The translations under genes and the position numbers were made by a program. Positions 52,501 through 60,272 of a DNA stretch of 64,000 nt are shown in pieces (position 1 is the stretch's first letter; every line of letters begins with the position of its first letter). Source of the stretch: Clostridia bacterium (GTDB lineage Bacteria; Bacillota; Clostridia; Oscillospirales; CAG-272); NCBI GenBank assembly GCA_017399145.1, contig JAFQEG010000021.1, forward strand, positions 50,348-114,347. Reading direction: 5' to 3'. The notes under the pieces were generated by a model. The model was given only the letters and a program-made list of their open reading frames with translations, did not search any database and was not told the DNA's origin.

Positions 52501-54306
52501 ACAGTAAGCTTTGAGGCAAGCTCAGGCGAGGGTGGAGGAAGCACCGAAACAACTCCTGACGGTTCAGCAACAAATCCATATGAGATTCAAGAGAACAACA
52601 CTTGCGAATATCCAGGTGGATATGCTTGGGTATATTACCAGTTCACAGCACCAACTGCTGGAACAGCAACAATCACAGTTACAAGTGATGACTACTACTG
52701 GTCATATGGCTTCTCACCAGACCAAATGGAAAATGTTGGTCAAGTTCCAACTGCAAGTCTTGATTTAACAGCTGGCCAAACAGTTTACATTGGTATGTCA
52801 ACAAACTCAACAGATCCAGCAACAATTACATTTACAGCTTCCTTTGAAGCAGCATCATCTGAAATGACAGAGGATGAATTAAAGGCTTCTCTTGGTGGTA
52901 TGTATGATTTCAGCGAAACAATGGGACTATTCTTTTTGTTTGCTGAAAACGAGGGAGAGAATGGTGTGTACCTTATGAATGCATACGCACCTGACTATTC
53001 TTGGGACCTCTACTTCACATACACACTAACAGACAATGGTGATGGCACATACACAATCACACCAACCTATTATAGCCGTACTGACTATGAGGTTGAGGCT
53101 ACACAACAAAACATTGATGCAGTTCTTAACACAGAAATTATCGCTAACTACAATGGCGAAACATGGTCATTTGGCGAACAAACTGAAACACCATCAAATG
53201 TAGCACTTAACATTGGTCCAAACGAAATTGAAGCAGCAGACGTAACGTTTGAATATACAGCTACTGAGGCAGGTACACTTAACCTTTCTGCAGGTAATGC
53301 AATCATGGGTATGGTTGAAATCAGCTACACAGTAAATGGTGGCGATTCAACAGTGCTTGAGCTTGGTACAAACGTTGACCTTGCACTTCAAGCAGGCGAC
53401 GTAGTAGTAATTACAGTTGTAGCTGAGGGTTACTCTTCAATCCAAGCTACTTGGACAGGCACATCAGCAGGTGGCAATACAGCACTTAACATTGGTGCAA
53501 ACCAAATTGAAGCAGCAGATGTAACATTTGAGTACACAGCTACTGAGGCAGGTACACTTAACCTTTCTGCAGGTAATGCAGTCATGGGTATGGTTGAAAT
53601 CAGCTACACAGTAAACGGTGGCGATTCAACAGTGCTTGAGCTTGGTACAAATGTTGACCTTGCACTTCAAGCAGGCGACGTAGTAGTAATTACAGTTGTA
53701 GCTGAGGGTTACTCTTCAATCCAAGCTACTTGGACAGGCGCATCAGCAGGTGGCAATACAGCACTTAACATTGGTGCAAACCAAATTGAAGCAGCAGATG
53801 TAACATTTGAATATACAGCTACTGAGGCAGGTACACTTAATCTTTCTGCAGGTAATGCAATCATGGGTATGGTTGAAATCAGCTATACAGTAAATGGTGG
53901 CGATTCAACAGTGCTTGAGCTTGGTACAAATGTTGACCTTGCACTTCAAGCAGGTGACGTAGTAGTAATTACAGTTGTAGCTGAGGGTTACTCTTCAATC
54001 CAAGCTACTTGGACAGGCGCATCAGCAGGTGGCAATACAGCACTTCAAGAGGGTGCAAACCAAATTGAAGCAGCAGATGTAACATTTGAATATACAGCTG
54101 CTGAGGCAGGTACACTTAACCTTTCTGCAGGTAATGCAATCATGGGTATGGTTGAAATCAGCTACACAGTAAATGGTGGCGATTCAACAGTGCTTGAGCT
54201 TGGTACAAACGTTGACCTTGCACTTCAAGCAGGTGACGTAGTAGTAATTACAGTTGTAGCTGAGGGATATTCTTCAATCGAAGCTACTTGGACAACCGCT
54301 GAGTAA
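49522..54306 (+). CDS. Large surface lipoprotein with several repeat families
   Basis: This is a 1594-residue protein. Residues 1-24 form a signal with lipobox SMAAC. At about 40-200 there are three units of about 45 residues with the pattern HWY.A.C ... H.D.N.DG.CDVC, common in clostridial surface proteins. The middle (about 210-690) is beta-rich and unassigned. At about 694-890 two nearly identical 99-residue units (TFEIPTPGNF ... DEYVFTAGAAGTYVITADG) and then two related YPGGY..V.YQFTA units resemble PPC-type domains. The last 370 residues are four nearly identical 93-residue units. It lacks an LPXTG anchor; the lipid is the anchor. Own promoter and terminator; monocistronic. Confidence 0.85.
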   Translation: MKRVLAILLCLILCLGVVLSMAACNDDGSGDPVDPGNQGQQAHVHTFKTDADWSKDASGHWYDATCDCDDVTVRKLNHVDDNKDAICDVCKFEYDHEHTYAEDWTADCTNHWYAADCGCIIPGTEVGAHADENGDGECDVCKYVINDLHKHIFATEWSSDGENHWHAALCEHNVEVADKQAHTLNDAGYCTVCDAKVREIDRTDILAVLKAAVASNNKVVSGSVAYVNTIPDFNYTLTHDVYYVLGASSAYVKRIEYGMAKERWYQLIGNDEVFGVTSEDGGFTITPLSADIDSLKGYNYTPSTMLGSYDSTATLADTLYALYDISLKDTVSNKVVSYNEETGVYTISYIYLEVRTLQGHDSLGDSGNDDSSAELQTVVLTNLYEVEASFTVDENFVIDSAEFVVGAYNQDIDGDYVYNVETGTYQMSASALADTYSYKVAQTSGERTYYTAYPKASIVPNSFDLMLPNGEIAGEEIKTAVGTYVQFYLTNLKPFSALSEFIDANDFTITTIDNATGEAAGFTPFYSSFSGAVCFNPNKIGSYTMTIKYGDFEKVYTLTITPAAPNSVKLYPFAWIEGFGEMVYTADEYNPGPSTKIELDVGETIDFLVRVNPSAAEQLYTITVDSTDATISEITVNNVVAFYEMLEECTAYQFKSDVEGKYIITLKSTVDENVTSTVEVYVGDVEQDVKTSETFEIPTPGNFAPSDEYVFTAGAAGTYVITADGLDASTWLQVYDAADDSWTQIQGSLPYSVELGAEETLTLRLFGWDDAVTGQVVTVTVATDGGSASAGTTFEIPTPGNFTPSDEYVFTAGAAGTYVITADGLDASTWLQVYDAEDDSWPQIQGSLPYSVELGAGETLTLRLFGWDDAVAGQVVTVTVATGTAGEGGGEGGDTPTLEGSGTNAAPFVLVENGDYVCAFPGGYDYVFYKYTATQAGTLTISVLYDDIYWGIGNSAMSLLAGQNQTQSVDMEANQTVMIGISTNSTDSADIDFTVSFEASSGEGGGSTETTPDGSATNPYEIQENNTCEYPGGYAWVYYQFTAPTAGTATITVTSDDYYWSYGFSPDQMENVGQVPTASLDLTAGQTVYIGMSTNSTDPATITFTASFEAASSEMTEDELKASLGGMYDFSETMGLFFLFAENEGENGVYLMNAYAPDYSWDLYFTYTLTDNGDGTYTITPTYYSRTDYEVEATQQNIDAVLNTEIIANYNGETWSFGEQTETPSNVALNIGPNEIEAADVTFEYTATEAGTLNLSAGNAIMGMVEISYTVNGGDSTVLELGTNVDLALQAGDVVVITVVAEGYSSIQATWTGTSAGGNTALNIGANQIEAADVTFEYTATEAGTLNLSAGNAVMGMVEISYTVNGGDSTVLELGTNVDLALQAGDVVVITVVAEGYSSIQATWTGASAGGNTALNIGANQIEAADVTFEYTATEAGTLNLSAGNAIMGMVEISYTVNGGDSTVLELGTNVDLALQAGDVVVITVVAEGYSSIQATWTGASAGGNTALQEGANQIEAADVTFEYTAAEAGTLNLSAGNAIMGMVEISYTVNGGDSTVLELGTNVDLALQAGDVVVITVVAEGYSSIEATWTTAE
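51601..52192 (+). repeat. Two tandem 297-bp repeats inside the lipoprotein gene
   Basis: The unit beginning ACATTTGAAATCCCAACACC recurs with period 297 bp (starts 51601 and 51898), with only scattered base changes, so it arose by recent in-frame duplication. Confidence 0.85.
53203..54303 (+). repeat. Four tandem 279-bp repeats inside the lipoprotein gene
   Basis: GCACTT-anchored copies start at 53203, 53482, 53761 and 54040, exactly 279 bp (93 codons) apart, and are nearly identical in DNA. The last unit ends at the stop codon. Length variation by slippage or recombination is expected. Confidence 0.9.
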
Positions 54307-54325
54307 TTAAGCTAAATAATTCAAT

Positions 54326-54360
54326 AAAAAGGTACGAGGGTAAAACCTCGTACTTTTTTT
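54326..54360 (+). terminator. Terminator of the repeat lipoprotein gene
   Basis: GTACGAGG (54332-54339) and CCTCGTAC (54346-54353) form the stem, flanked by AAAAAG and a run of T. Confidence 0.88.
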
Positions 54361-54381
54361 ATTTTCACCCACTACGAAATA

Positions 54382-54410
54382 TTGAAAACCTTAATTATAT
54401 ATGATAAAAT
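54382..54410 (+). promoter_or_regulatory. Promoter of the GH106-like gene
   Basis: TTGAAA at 54382-54387, a 17-base spacer, TAAAAT at 54405-54410. The leader is about 25 nt, with AAAAGGTGG as ribosome site. Confidence 0.7.
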
Positions 54411-54441
54411 AAATGTAACTAAATAAAAAAGGTGGACACAT

Positions 54442-57252
54442 ATGAAACAGGTTGAAAAGAAATATAGATGCGTGCCATTTTGGTCTTGGAATGATACCCT
54501 TGACAAAAATCAGCTTGTAAAGCAGGTTGAGTGGATGAACAAAAATGGTGTAGGTGGCTTCTTTATGCACGCAAGAGGTGGTCTTAAAACCGAATATCTA
54601 GGCAAGGAATGGTTTGAGTCAATTGACGCATGCTCAAAAAGAGCTAAGGAATTAGGTATGGAAGCCTATGCCTATGATGAAAACGGTTGGCCAAGTGGCT
54701 TTGTAGGTGGTAAGCTTTTAGAGGACATAGAAAATCACGACAGATACCTAACCTGTAAACAGGGCGAATATGACGAAAATGCCCTTGCATCCTTTGTAAT
54801 AGGCAAAAGAACACTTAAAAAAGCCAAGGCAGGGGATACAAATTGCCTAAACGTGTACGAAAATTACTCAACCTCAACTGCTGATATTTTAAATCCAGAG
54901 GTAGTAGATAAGTTTATTGCACAAACCCACGAGCAGTACAGAAAAAGAGATACCTATAATCTAAAGGGCTTCTTTACCGACGAGCCTCAATATTTTAGAT
55001 GGGACGTGCCCTATACTAAGGTGCTACCAAGCTATTTTGAAAGAGAATATGGAGAAAATCTTCTTGACAGAATAGGTCTTTTATTCCTAAAAAAGCAGGG
55101 CTACCGAGATTTTAGATATAAATATTGGAAGGCAATGCAAAGTCTAATGCTAGAAAGCTTTGCTAAGAAAATCTACGATTGGTGCGACAAATACGGGTAT
55201 AAGCTAACAGGCCACTATATCGAGGAATGCTGTCTATGTGCACAAATGGAATGCTGTGGTGGAATTATGCCCTTTTATGAATACGAGCATATACCGGGCA
55301 TTGATTACCTAGGCTCAGGAATGGGCAACGAAACCTCAGCAAAGCAGGTAGGTAGCGTATCAGCACAGCTTGGCAAAAAACAGGTCTTGACCGAAACCTT
55401 TGCAGCCTGTGGCTGGGATATTACCCCAATTCAGCTAAAAGCAATAGCAGAATCCCAATACGTAGCCGGTGTAAACCTAATGTGTCAGCACCTTTTACCC
55501 TATAAGGAGCAGGGTCAAAGAAAAAGAGACTATCCTGCCCATTTTTCAACCATCAACCCTTGGATTGAAAGGGGCTTTAAGGACTTTAACGACTATTTTT
55601 CCTACCTAGGCAAGCTACTTGCCAATAGCAAGGAAATAGTAAACGTAGGTGTTTTGCACCCTATAAGAAGTGCATATTTCGACTACGAAAGAAACACAAA
55701 ATCACCATACCTAGGACTTGAAGCAATTGAAAAGCCATTTATTAGCTTAATGGAAAAGCTTTGTAACCTAGGCATAGGTCACCACTTCCTTGACGAAGCC
55801 CTACTTGCAAAATACGGCAAGGTAAAGGGACAAAAGCTAATCCTTGGCAAATGTCAGTACGACTACGTAATTTTACCCACTATTTATACAATGGACAAAA
55901 CCACAGAAAAGCTACTTGCAAAATACGTAAAAAACGGTGGTAAAATTCTTTTAACAAGTAAAAAGCCTCAATACCTAGAGGGTCAAAGGTATTCCTACGA
56001 CTACCTAAAATCAAACACGTGCTGGGACGAAATTATAAAAAGTCAACCCTTCACCCTAAAGCAAGACAAGGGCGCTGATATTCGCCTAGCCCACAGACGT
56101 AACCCACAGGGCAAGGAGTTTATCTATTGCGTAAACTGTGGCGAGGGCGAAGCAAATGCAACTATAAAGCACAAAAGGGGAAAATCCTTTAATTCCTACG
56201 ACATAGTTACAGATACTTACACCAAAATCCCAACAAAATTACACTTTGACAAGGGTCAATCCTATATCTTATATATAGATGAGGAAAAGCCTAAGAAGCA
56301 AAAAAAGCTAAAGAACCTATACCTTAAAAAGGACTTTGAAATAGTAAAGAGTGTAGATAACTACCTAACCCTTGATATGATAAGCTATTCGCTAAACGGA
56401 GTTGACTACACCTCTCCCCGTCACCATATGTGCGTATTTAGTGAGCTTCTTGACAAGCGCTATAAGGGTAAGGTTTACCTAAAATATCAAGTAAATATAA
56501 ACACTCCCCCCACAAAATGTAGCCTTTTAGCCGAGGATACAAACACTCTTTCAGTAACAGTAAATGGTCAAAGAGTAGAAAAGGAGGGGGAAAGCCCCCT
56601 TGAATTAGCGCCCCTTTGCTATAACGTAGCCCATAAGCTACACAAGGGCATTAACGAAATAATAGTTGAAATAGACTACTTCCAAAAGGAAGAGGTTTAC
56701 TACGCACTCTTTGGTGAAAACGTAACAGAAAGCCTAAAGAATTGCCTAGCCTACGATACCGACATCGAGCCAATTTACCTATATGGTAATTTCGGCGTAT
56801 ATGGCAATTTCAAGGACCACGAAAATGGCTTTGTAAGTGGCAAGGACCTTTACCTAGATACACAAAAATCAAGGACCCAGTGTCTAATTACAGATGGCTA
56901 CCCCTTCTTCCGTGGAAATATAGTCTTAAAGCAAAATGTAATGCTTGAGGACACAAGCTATCAGCTAGTAATTCCCGAGAATTTCCTTTTGATTGACCTA
57001 CAAATAAATGGAAAAAGGGCAGGCAGAATGTTGCTTTCCTCTAAGCTTGATATAAGCAAATACCTACAAAAGGGCGAAAACGAAATAATCATCACCCTAA
57101 CAGTAGGCAACCGTAACCTCTTAGGTCCATTCCACACCATCGGCGAGCACGGCTTCGTCGGCCCCGACACCTTTGAGCGCCTCGGTAGCTGGCAAGACGG
57201 CAAGAGTAAGCACTTTAACCCCGACTACTCCTTCAAAAAAACAATAATCTAA
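54442..57252 (+). CDS. Glycoside hydrolase, GH106/alpha-L-rhamnosidase-like
   Basis: This is a 936-residue cytosolic enzyme with no signal peptide. The N-terminal VPFWSWNDTLDKNQLVKQVEWMNKNGVGGFFMHARGGLKTEYL, then AYAYDENGWPSGFVGG, and later GFFTDEPQYF and LTGHYIEECC, match the TIM-barrel glycosidases grouped as GH106 and relatives. The last 250 or so residues are beta-sandwich/carbohydrate-binding-like (TDGYPFFRGNIVLKQNVML ... FLLIDLQINGKRAGRML). It is convergent with the FAD-dependent oxidoreductase gene and close to a PocR-AraC regulator, which suggests intracellular breakdown of an imported plant or mucus oligosaccharide. The exact substrate is not predictable. Confidence 0.88.
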   Translation: MKQVEKKYRCVPFWSWNDTLDKNQLVKQVEWMNKNGVGGFFMHARGGLKTEYLGKEWFESIDACSKRAKELGMEAYAYDENGWPSGFVGGKLLEDIENHDRYLTCKQGEYDENALASFVIGKRTLKKAKAGDTNCLNVYENYSTSTADILNPEVVDKFIAQTHEQYRKRDTYNLKGFFTDEPQYFRWDVPYTKVLPSYFEREYGENLLDRIGLLFLKKQGYRDFRYKYWKAMQSLMLESFAKKIYDWCDKYGYKLTGHYIEECCLCAQMECCGGIMPFYEYEHIPGIDYLGSGMGNETSAKQVGSVSAQLGKKQVLTETFAACGWDITPIQLKAIAESQYVAGVNLMCQHLLPYKEQGQRKRDYPAHFSTINPWIERGFKDFNDYFSYLGKLLANSKEIVNVGVLHPIRSAYFDYERNTKSPYLGLEAIEKPFISLMEKLCNLGIGHHFLDEALLAKYGKVKGQKLILGKCQYDYVILPTIYTMDKTTEKLLAKYVKNGGKILLTSKKPQYLEGQRYSYDYLKSNTCWDEIIKSQPFTLKQDKGADIRLAHRRNPQGKEFIYCVNCGEGEANATIKHKRGKSFNSYDIVTDTYTKIPTKLHFDKGQSYILYIDEEKPKKQKKLKNLYLKKDFEIVKSVDNYLTLDMISYSLNGVDYTSPRHHMCVFSELLDKRYKGKVYLKYQVNINTPPTKCSLLAEDTNTLSVTVNGQRVEKEGESPLELAPLCYNVAHKLHKGINEIIVEIDYFQKEEVYYALFGENVTESLKNCLAYDTDIEPIYLYGNFGVYGNFKDHENGFVSGKDLYLDTQKSRTQCLITDGYPFFRGNIVLKQNVMLEDTSYQLVIPENFLLIDLQINGKRAGRMLLSSKLDISKYLQKGENEIIITLTVGNRNLLGPFHTIGEHGFVGPDTFERLGSWQDGKSKHFNPDYSFKKTII

Positions 57253-57253
57253 C

Positions 57254-57289
57254 AAAAAAGCTTGAAGGCAATTGCCTTCAAGCTTTTTT
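57254..57289. terminator. Bidirectional terminator, perfect 36-bp palindrome
   Basis: AAAAAAGCTTGAAGGCAA and TTGCCTTCAAGCTTTTTT are exact inverted repeats between the convergent glycosidase and oxidoreductase genes. Confidence 0.92.
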
Positions 57290-57312
57290 CTAATATAGCT
57301 ACCCCTGTGTCG
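57290..57312. repeat. Copy of the dispersed GACACAGGGTAG motif
   Basis: TAATATAGCTACCCCTGTGT lies at 57291-57310; its complement reads ACACAGGGGTAGCTATATTA. It lies between the bidirectional terminator and the stop codon of the minus-strand oxidoreductase. Confidence 0.6.
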
Positions 57313-57316
57313 TGTT

Positions 57317-58612
57317 TTATTCACCAACGATTTTTTGAATTTCCCTTGGGTCAACGTCACGAAGTCGTTTGCTTTGCAAAACCGACAACGCACAGGCAAC
57401 GCCTGACGCCTCGCCTAAAGCGATACACACCGACATAATTCTAAAATTAGAATGGGCAAGATGGGACCCACTTATGTTTCTTCCCGACAAGGCTAAGCCT
57501 TCAATTTTCTTAGGTAGTAGACAACCATAAGGAATAGTATAATCCCCCTGTTGCTTCCAATTCTTTTGAATACCCGTTTTATCAAGACTAGCACCCGTTA
57601 AATTGTGCACGTCAAAATTAAACCAAGCACGTCTAACAACCCAGTCTTCCTGATATTTAGCCTCTAAAATATCTTCCTTAGTAAGAGACTTAACACCCTC
57701 AAAATGTCTTGTTTCACGAACGCCTACTAAAGAAGCTGAGGACATAAGCCAACAGCGTTCATATCCGGGAATGTATTCACGCAAGAATTTAACAATAGGA
57801 ATAATCTGCGACCTACATGTCATAACACCACGAGTCAAGCTTTCACCGTCTGTGCCGTCAATTTCAATTGCATTTGTCATATTGCACACAACTGTATTTG
57901 GTGTAGGACTAGCATACAAAAGCACGTGGCCGGCAGGGAAGGGTAAGTGCATTTTGGCAAGAGCTTGTATTTCACCCTTTTCCGTCTCGATTGTCGTTTC
58001 AAATGATGGTGGGAATAATGCACGACTATAATCCACACCACCAACCTTAAACATAATAGTACAGGGTTGCATTCTTTTGTCAGTCTCTCTCCCAAGAAAA
58101 TAAGGTACGCCAGCCGACGAGGCAACGTCGCCGTCACCTGTTGCATCAACAATTCGCTTAGCTCTAATAAAGCCTCTACCACTTTTATTTTCGACGATAA
58201 CACCAACAACAGTGTCCTTTTCAACCACAGCCCTGCAGACTCTTGTGTAGTAGAGAATTTTGATATTTTCCTTTAGCATCATTTCCTCAAGCACGATTTT
58301 CTGCACCTCGTGATATATAGCATCATGACCGCATTTATCATTATTACACCAGCCTACCTCTTGCGCTTTATCATAGGTATTTTGAAAAATCTCTTGCATA
58401 ATCTTGCTAGAGGACCTTCCACCCCAGTGTGACATCATGCCGGCAGTCGCAATACCACCAATGCAATCAAGCGCCTCGACAACCATAACCGACACCCCTA
58501 GCCTAGATGCACGAATTGATGCACCAATTCCAGCAGGACCACCACCACAAACAAGCACGTCAACCTCTGCAATTTGAGGTATTTTGCAAGATTCCTCAAT
58601 ATAATATTCCAT
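57317..58612 (-). CDS. FAD-dependent oxidoreductase (PF12831-type)
   Basis: This is a 431-residue flavoprotein. The N-terminal VDVLVCGGGPAGIGASIRASRLGVSVMVVE is a Rossmann GxGxxG FAD-binding motif, followed by GGIATAGMMSHWGG, KRIVDATGDGDVASSAGVPY and, near the C-terminus, GLALSGRNISGSHLAHSNFRIMSVCIALGEASGVACAL. This is the FAD_oxidored family that accompanies many sugar-catabolic and glycosidase loci in gut bacteria. The start is the ATG at 58612, with AGGGGGC upstream; the ATG at 58648 has no ribosome site. It is divergent from the AraC regulator, so that regulator probably controls it. Confidence 0.9.
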   Translation of the reverse strand: MEYYIEESCKIPQIAEVDVLVCGGGPAGIGASIRASRLGVSVMVVEALDCIGGIATAGMMSHWGGRSSSKIMQEIFQNTYDKAQEVGWCNNDKCGHDAIYHEVQKIVLEEMMLKENIKILYYTRVCRAVVEKDTVVGVIVENKSGRGFIRAKRIVDATGDGDVASSAGVPYFLGRETDKRMQPCTIMFKVGGVDYSRALFPPSFETTIETEKGEIQALAKMHLPFPAGHVLLYASPTPNTVVCNMTNAIEIDGTDGESLTRGVMTCRSQIIPIVKFLREYIPGYERCWLMSSASLVGVRETRHFEGVKSLTKEDILEAKYQEDWVVRRAWFNFDVHNLTGASLDKTGIQKNWKQQGDYTIPYGCLLPKKIEGLALSGRNISGSHLAHSNFRIMSVCIALGEASGVACALSVLQSKRLRDVDPREIQKIVGE

Positions 58613-58722
58613 AAAAAGCCCCCTTACTTGACAATTTTCTATTTTCATAATATAATAAATTTACAAAGATTACCTTAGAATTTTGACTACTTTTCTTTAA
58701 AATTCGCTAATAAGGAGAGACT

Positions 58723-59562
58723 ATGGAAAATATCCATCTTAGCAACGCTATAAATTACATAGAATTTTTGCGTACCTGTGGCTACTACGTTTCACTAAGT
58801 GGCTTTGAGGATAGATTTGAGCCCTACACAAAGGACTTGCTATCCTATGAAATTCACCTTCACTCAATCTGCAACTACCTAAAGCAATGCAAGGGTACAC
58901 AGGGAATGTGCGTAGCAAACAAAAGACGGCTAACAAATGCCCACGTAAATCGGGTAATATATTCCTGTTGCTATGCAGGAGTTGAGGAATACGTAATTCC
59001 CGTAATCTATGAGGACATTCCCATAATAAACGTAAACGTTTCGGGCTACCGTGATACCCTTGAAAAATCCAAGGAAAGAAAAAATCAAATAGCTAAGCTA
59101 TGCGACCAGGACTTCAAAAGACTGTATAAGGAATTATCTACCACTCCACCGACAAAAGAAAACGTCCTTTCCTTTGTCAAGCCACTTGAATATATGCTTG
59201 TAGAGCTGTACAAGCATTGTAAGGAAAACAAAAGCAATAAAAGCAAGTCAACAAAGGTTATATATCTAAAGGCAATGGAATATATTCACGAAAACTATAT
59301 GCACAAGCTTTCCTGTGAGTCAATAGCCAAGGAATTAAATTATTCCACCTCGTACCTTCGATATATATTTAAGTGCGAGGGAGTCACCTCAATAAACAAG
59401 CAAATAAATAATATAAGGCTTGAAAGGGCAAAATACCTATTAGAAAGCACTAGCCAAAGCATAACCGAAATAGCTTATAGCTGTGGCTTTTGCGACTCAA
59501 ACTATTTTTCAACCACCTTCAAGGCAAAATATGGCAAAAGCCCCAAAAAAATTAGAGGCTAG
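58723..59562 (+). CDS. AraC-family regulator with PocR-type sensory domain
   Basis: This is a 279-residue one-component regulator. Residues about 10-135 contain spaced cysteines and the IPVIYEDIPIINVNVSGY pattern of PocR ligand-binding domains. The C-terminal 100 residues hold two helix-turn-helix motifs (LSCESIAKELNYSTSYLRYIFK and QSITEIAYSCGFCDSNYFSTTFKAKYGKSPKKIRG), typical of AraC/XylS. The ribosome site AAGGAG precedes the ATG. It is divergent from the FAD oxidoreductase gene with a 110-base shared intergenic region, and likely controls it and the glycosidase in response to a small carbohydrate-derived ligand. Confidence 0.92.
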   Translation: MENIHLSNAINYIEFLRTCGYYVSLSGFEDRFEPYTKDLLSYEIHLHSICNYLKQCKGTQGMCVANKRRLTNAHVNRVIYSCCYAGVEEYVIPVIYEDIPIINVNVSGYRDTLEKSKERKNQIAKLCDQDFKRLYKELSTTPPTKENVLSFVKPLEYMLVELYKHCKENKSNKSKSTKVIYLKAMEYIHENYMHKLSCESIAKELNYSTSYLRYIFKCEGVTSINKQINNIRLERAKYLLESTSQSITEIAYSCGFCDSNYFSTTFKAKYGKSPKKIRG

Positions 59563-59567
59563 TGTAA

Positions 59568-59596
59568 TTGACAAATCAACGATTATATGGTATAAT
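59568..59596 (+). promoter_or_regulatory. Consensus promoter of the ferritin gene
   Basis: TTGACA at 59568-59573, a 17-base spacer, TATAAT at 59591-59596. No obvious Fur or PerR box is seen in the short leader. Confidence 0.88.
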
Positions 59597-59626
59597 TAAA
59601 TTACAAATAGCAAAGGAGAAAAAACG

Positions 59627-60136
59627 ATGAACGCAAAGGTACATGAATTATTAAATCAACAAATCAACAAGGAATTTTATTCCGCATATCTCTATCTTGA
59701 TTTCTCAAATTATTTTGAGGATGTAGGTCTTGACGGCTTTGCTAACTGGTACAAGATTCAAGCCCAAGAGGAGCGCGACCACGCAATGCTATTCTATCAA
59801 TACCTACAAAACGAAAACCAAAAGGTAACCCTTGAATCAATCGCAAAGCCAGACAAGGAAATTACTTGTCATATGGACGCTTTAAAGGCAGGCCTTGAGC
59901 ACGAAAAGTACGTTACCTCACTTATCAACGATATTTACGCAGCAGCATACGAGGTTAAGGACTTCCGTACAATGCAATTCCTTGACTGGTTCGTAAAGGA
60001 GCAGGGCGAGGAGGAAACCAACGCAAACGACCTAATCACAAAAATGGAGCTTTTCGGCACCGACCCCAAAAGCCTCTATATGCTTAACCAAGAGCTAAAC
60101 GCAAGAGTTTACTCAGCCCCCTCACTAGTGCTTTAA
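59627..60136 (+). CDS. ftnA: Ferritin (non-haem iron storage)
   Basis: This is a 169-residue ferritin. Ferroxidase ligands visible are E16, E49 and H52 (in IQAQEERDHA), plus a Glu/Gln cluster around KEQGEEE near 125. The four-helix pattern and length are typical of bacterial FtnA, which oxidises Fe(II) and stores it as a mineral core in a 24-mer, in the cytosol. Monocistronic with a consensus promoter and a strong terminator, suggesting high expression. Confidence 0.96.
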   Translation: MNAKVHELLNQQINKEFYSAYLYLDFSNYFEDVGLDGFANWYKIQAQEERDHAMLFYQYLQNENQKVTLESIAKPDKEITCHMDALKAGLEHEKYVTSLINDIYAAAYEVKDFRTMQFLDWFVKEQGEEETNANDLITKMELFGTDPKSLYMLNQELNARVYSAPSLVL

Positions 60137-60139
60137 TAG

Positions 60140-60168
60140 AAAAACGAGGATTCAATCCTCGTTTTTTT
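60140..60168 (+). terminator. Terminator of the ferritin gene
   Basis: AAACGAGGA and TCCTCGTTT arms around TTCAA, followed by T residues. Confidence 0.88.
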
Positions 60169-60196
60169 ATTTCAAAAAATAAGAATTAAAATCGTA

Positions 60197-60225
60197 TTGA
60201 CAATATCCTTGTGGAATGGTATAAT
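60197..60225 (+). promoter_or_regulatory. Consensus promoter of asnS
   Basis: TTGACA at 60197-60202, a 17-base spacer, TATAAT at 60220-60225. The leader is about 40 nt, too short for a T-box. Confidence 0.88.
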
Positions 60226-60272
60226 ACATATATTAATGTCAACTATAATAGTTGATTAATAAAGGAGCTTTT

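Noticed and set aside
51601-54303. CRISPR-like array
   Set aside because: Repeats are long, in frame, contiguous and coding; no short repeats with unique spacers anywhere in the window.
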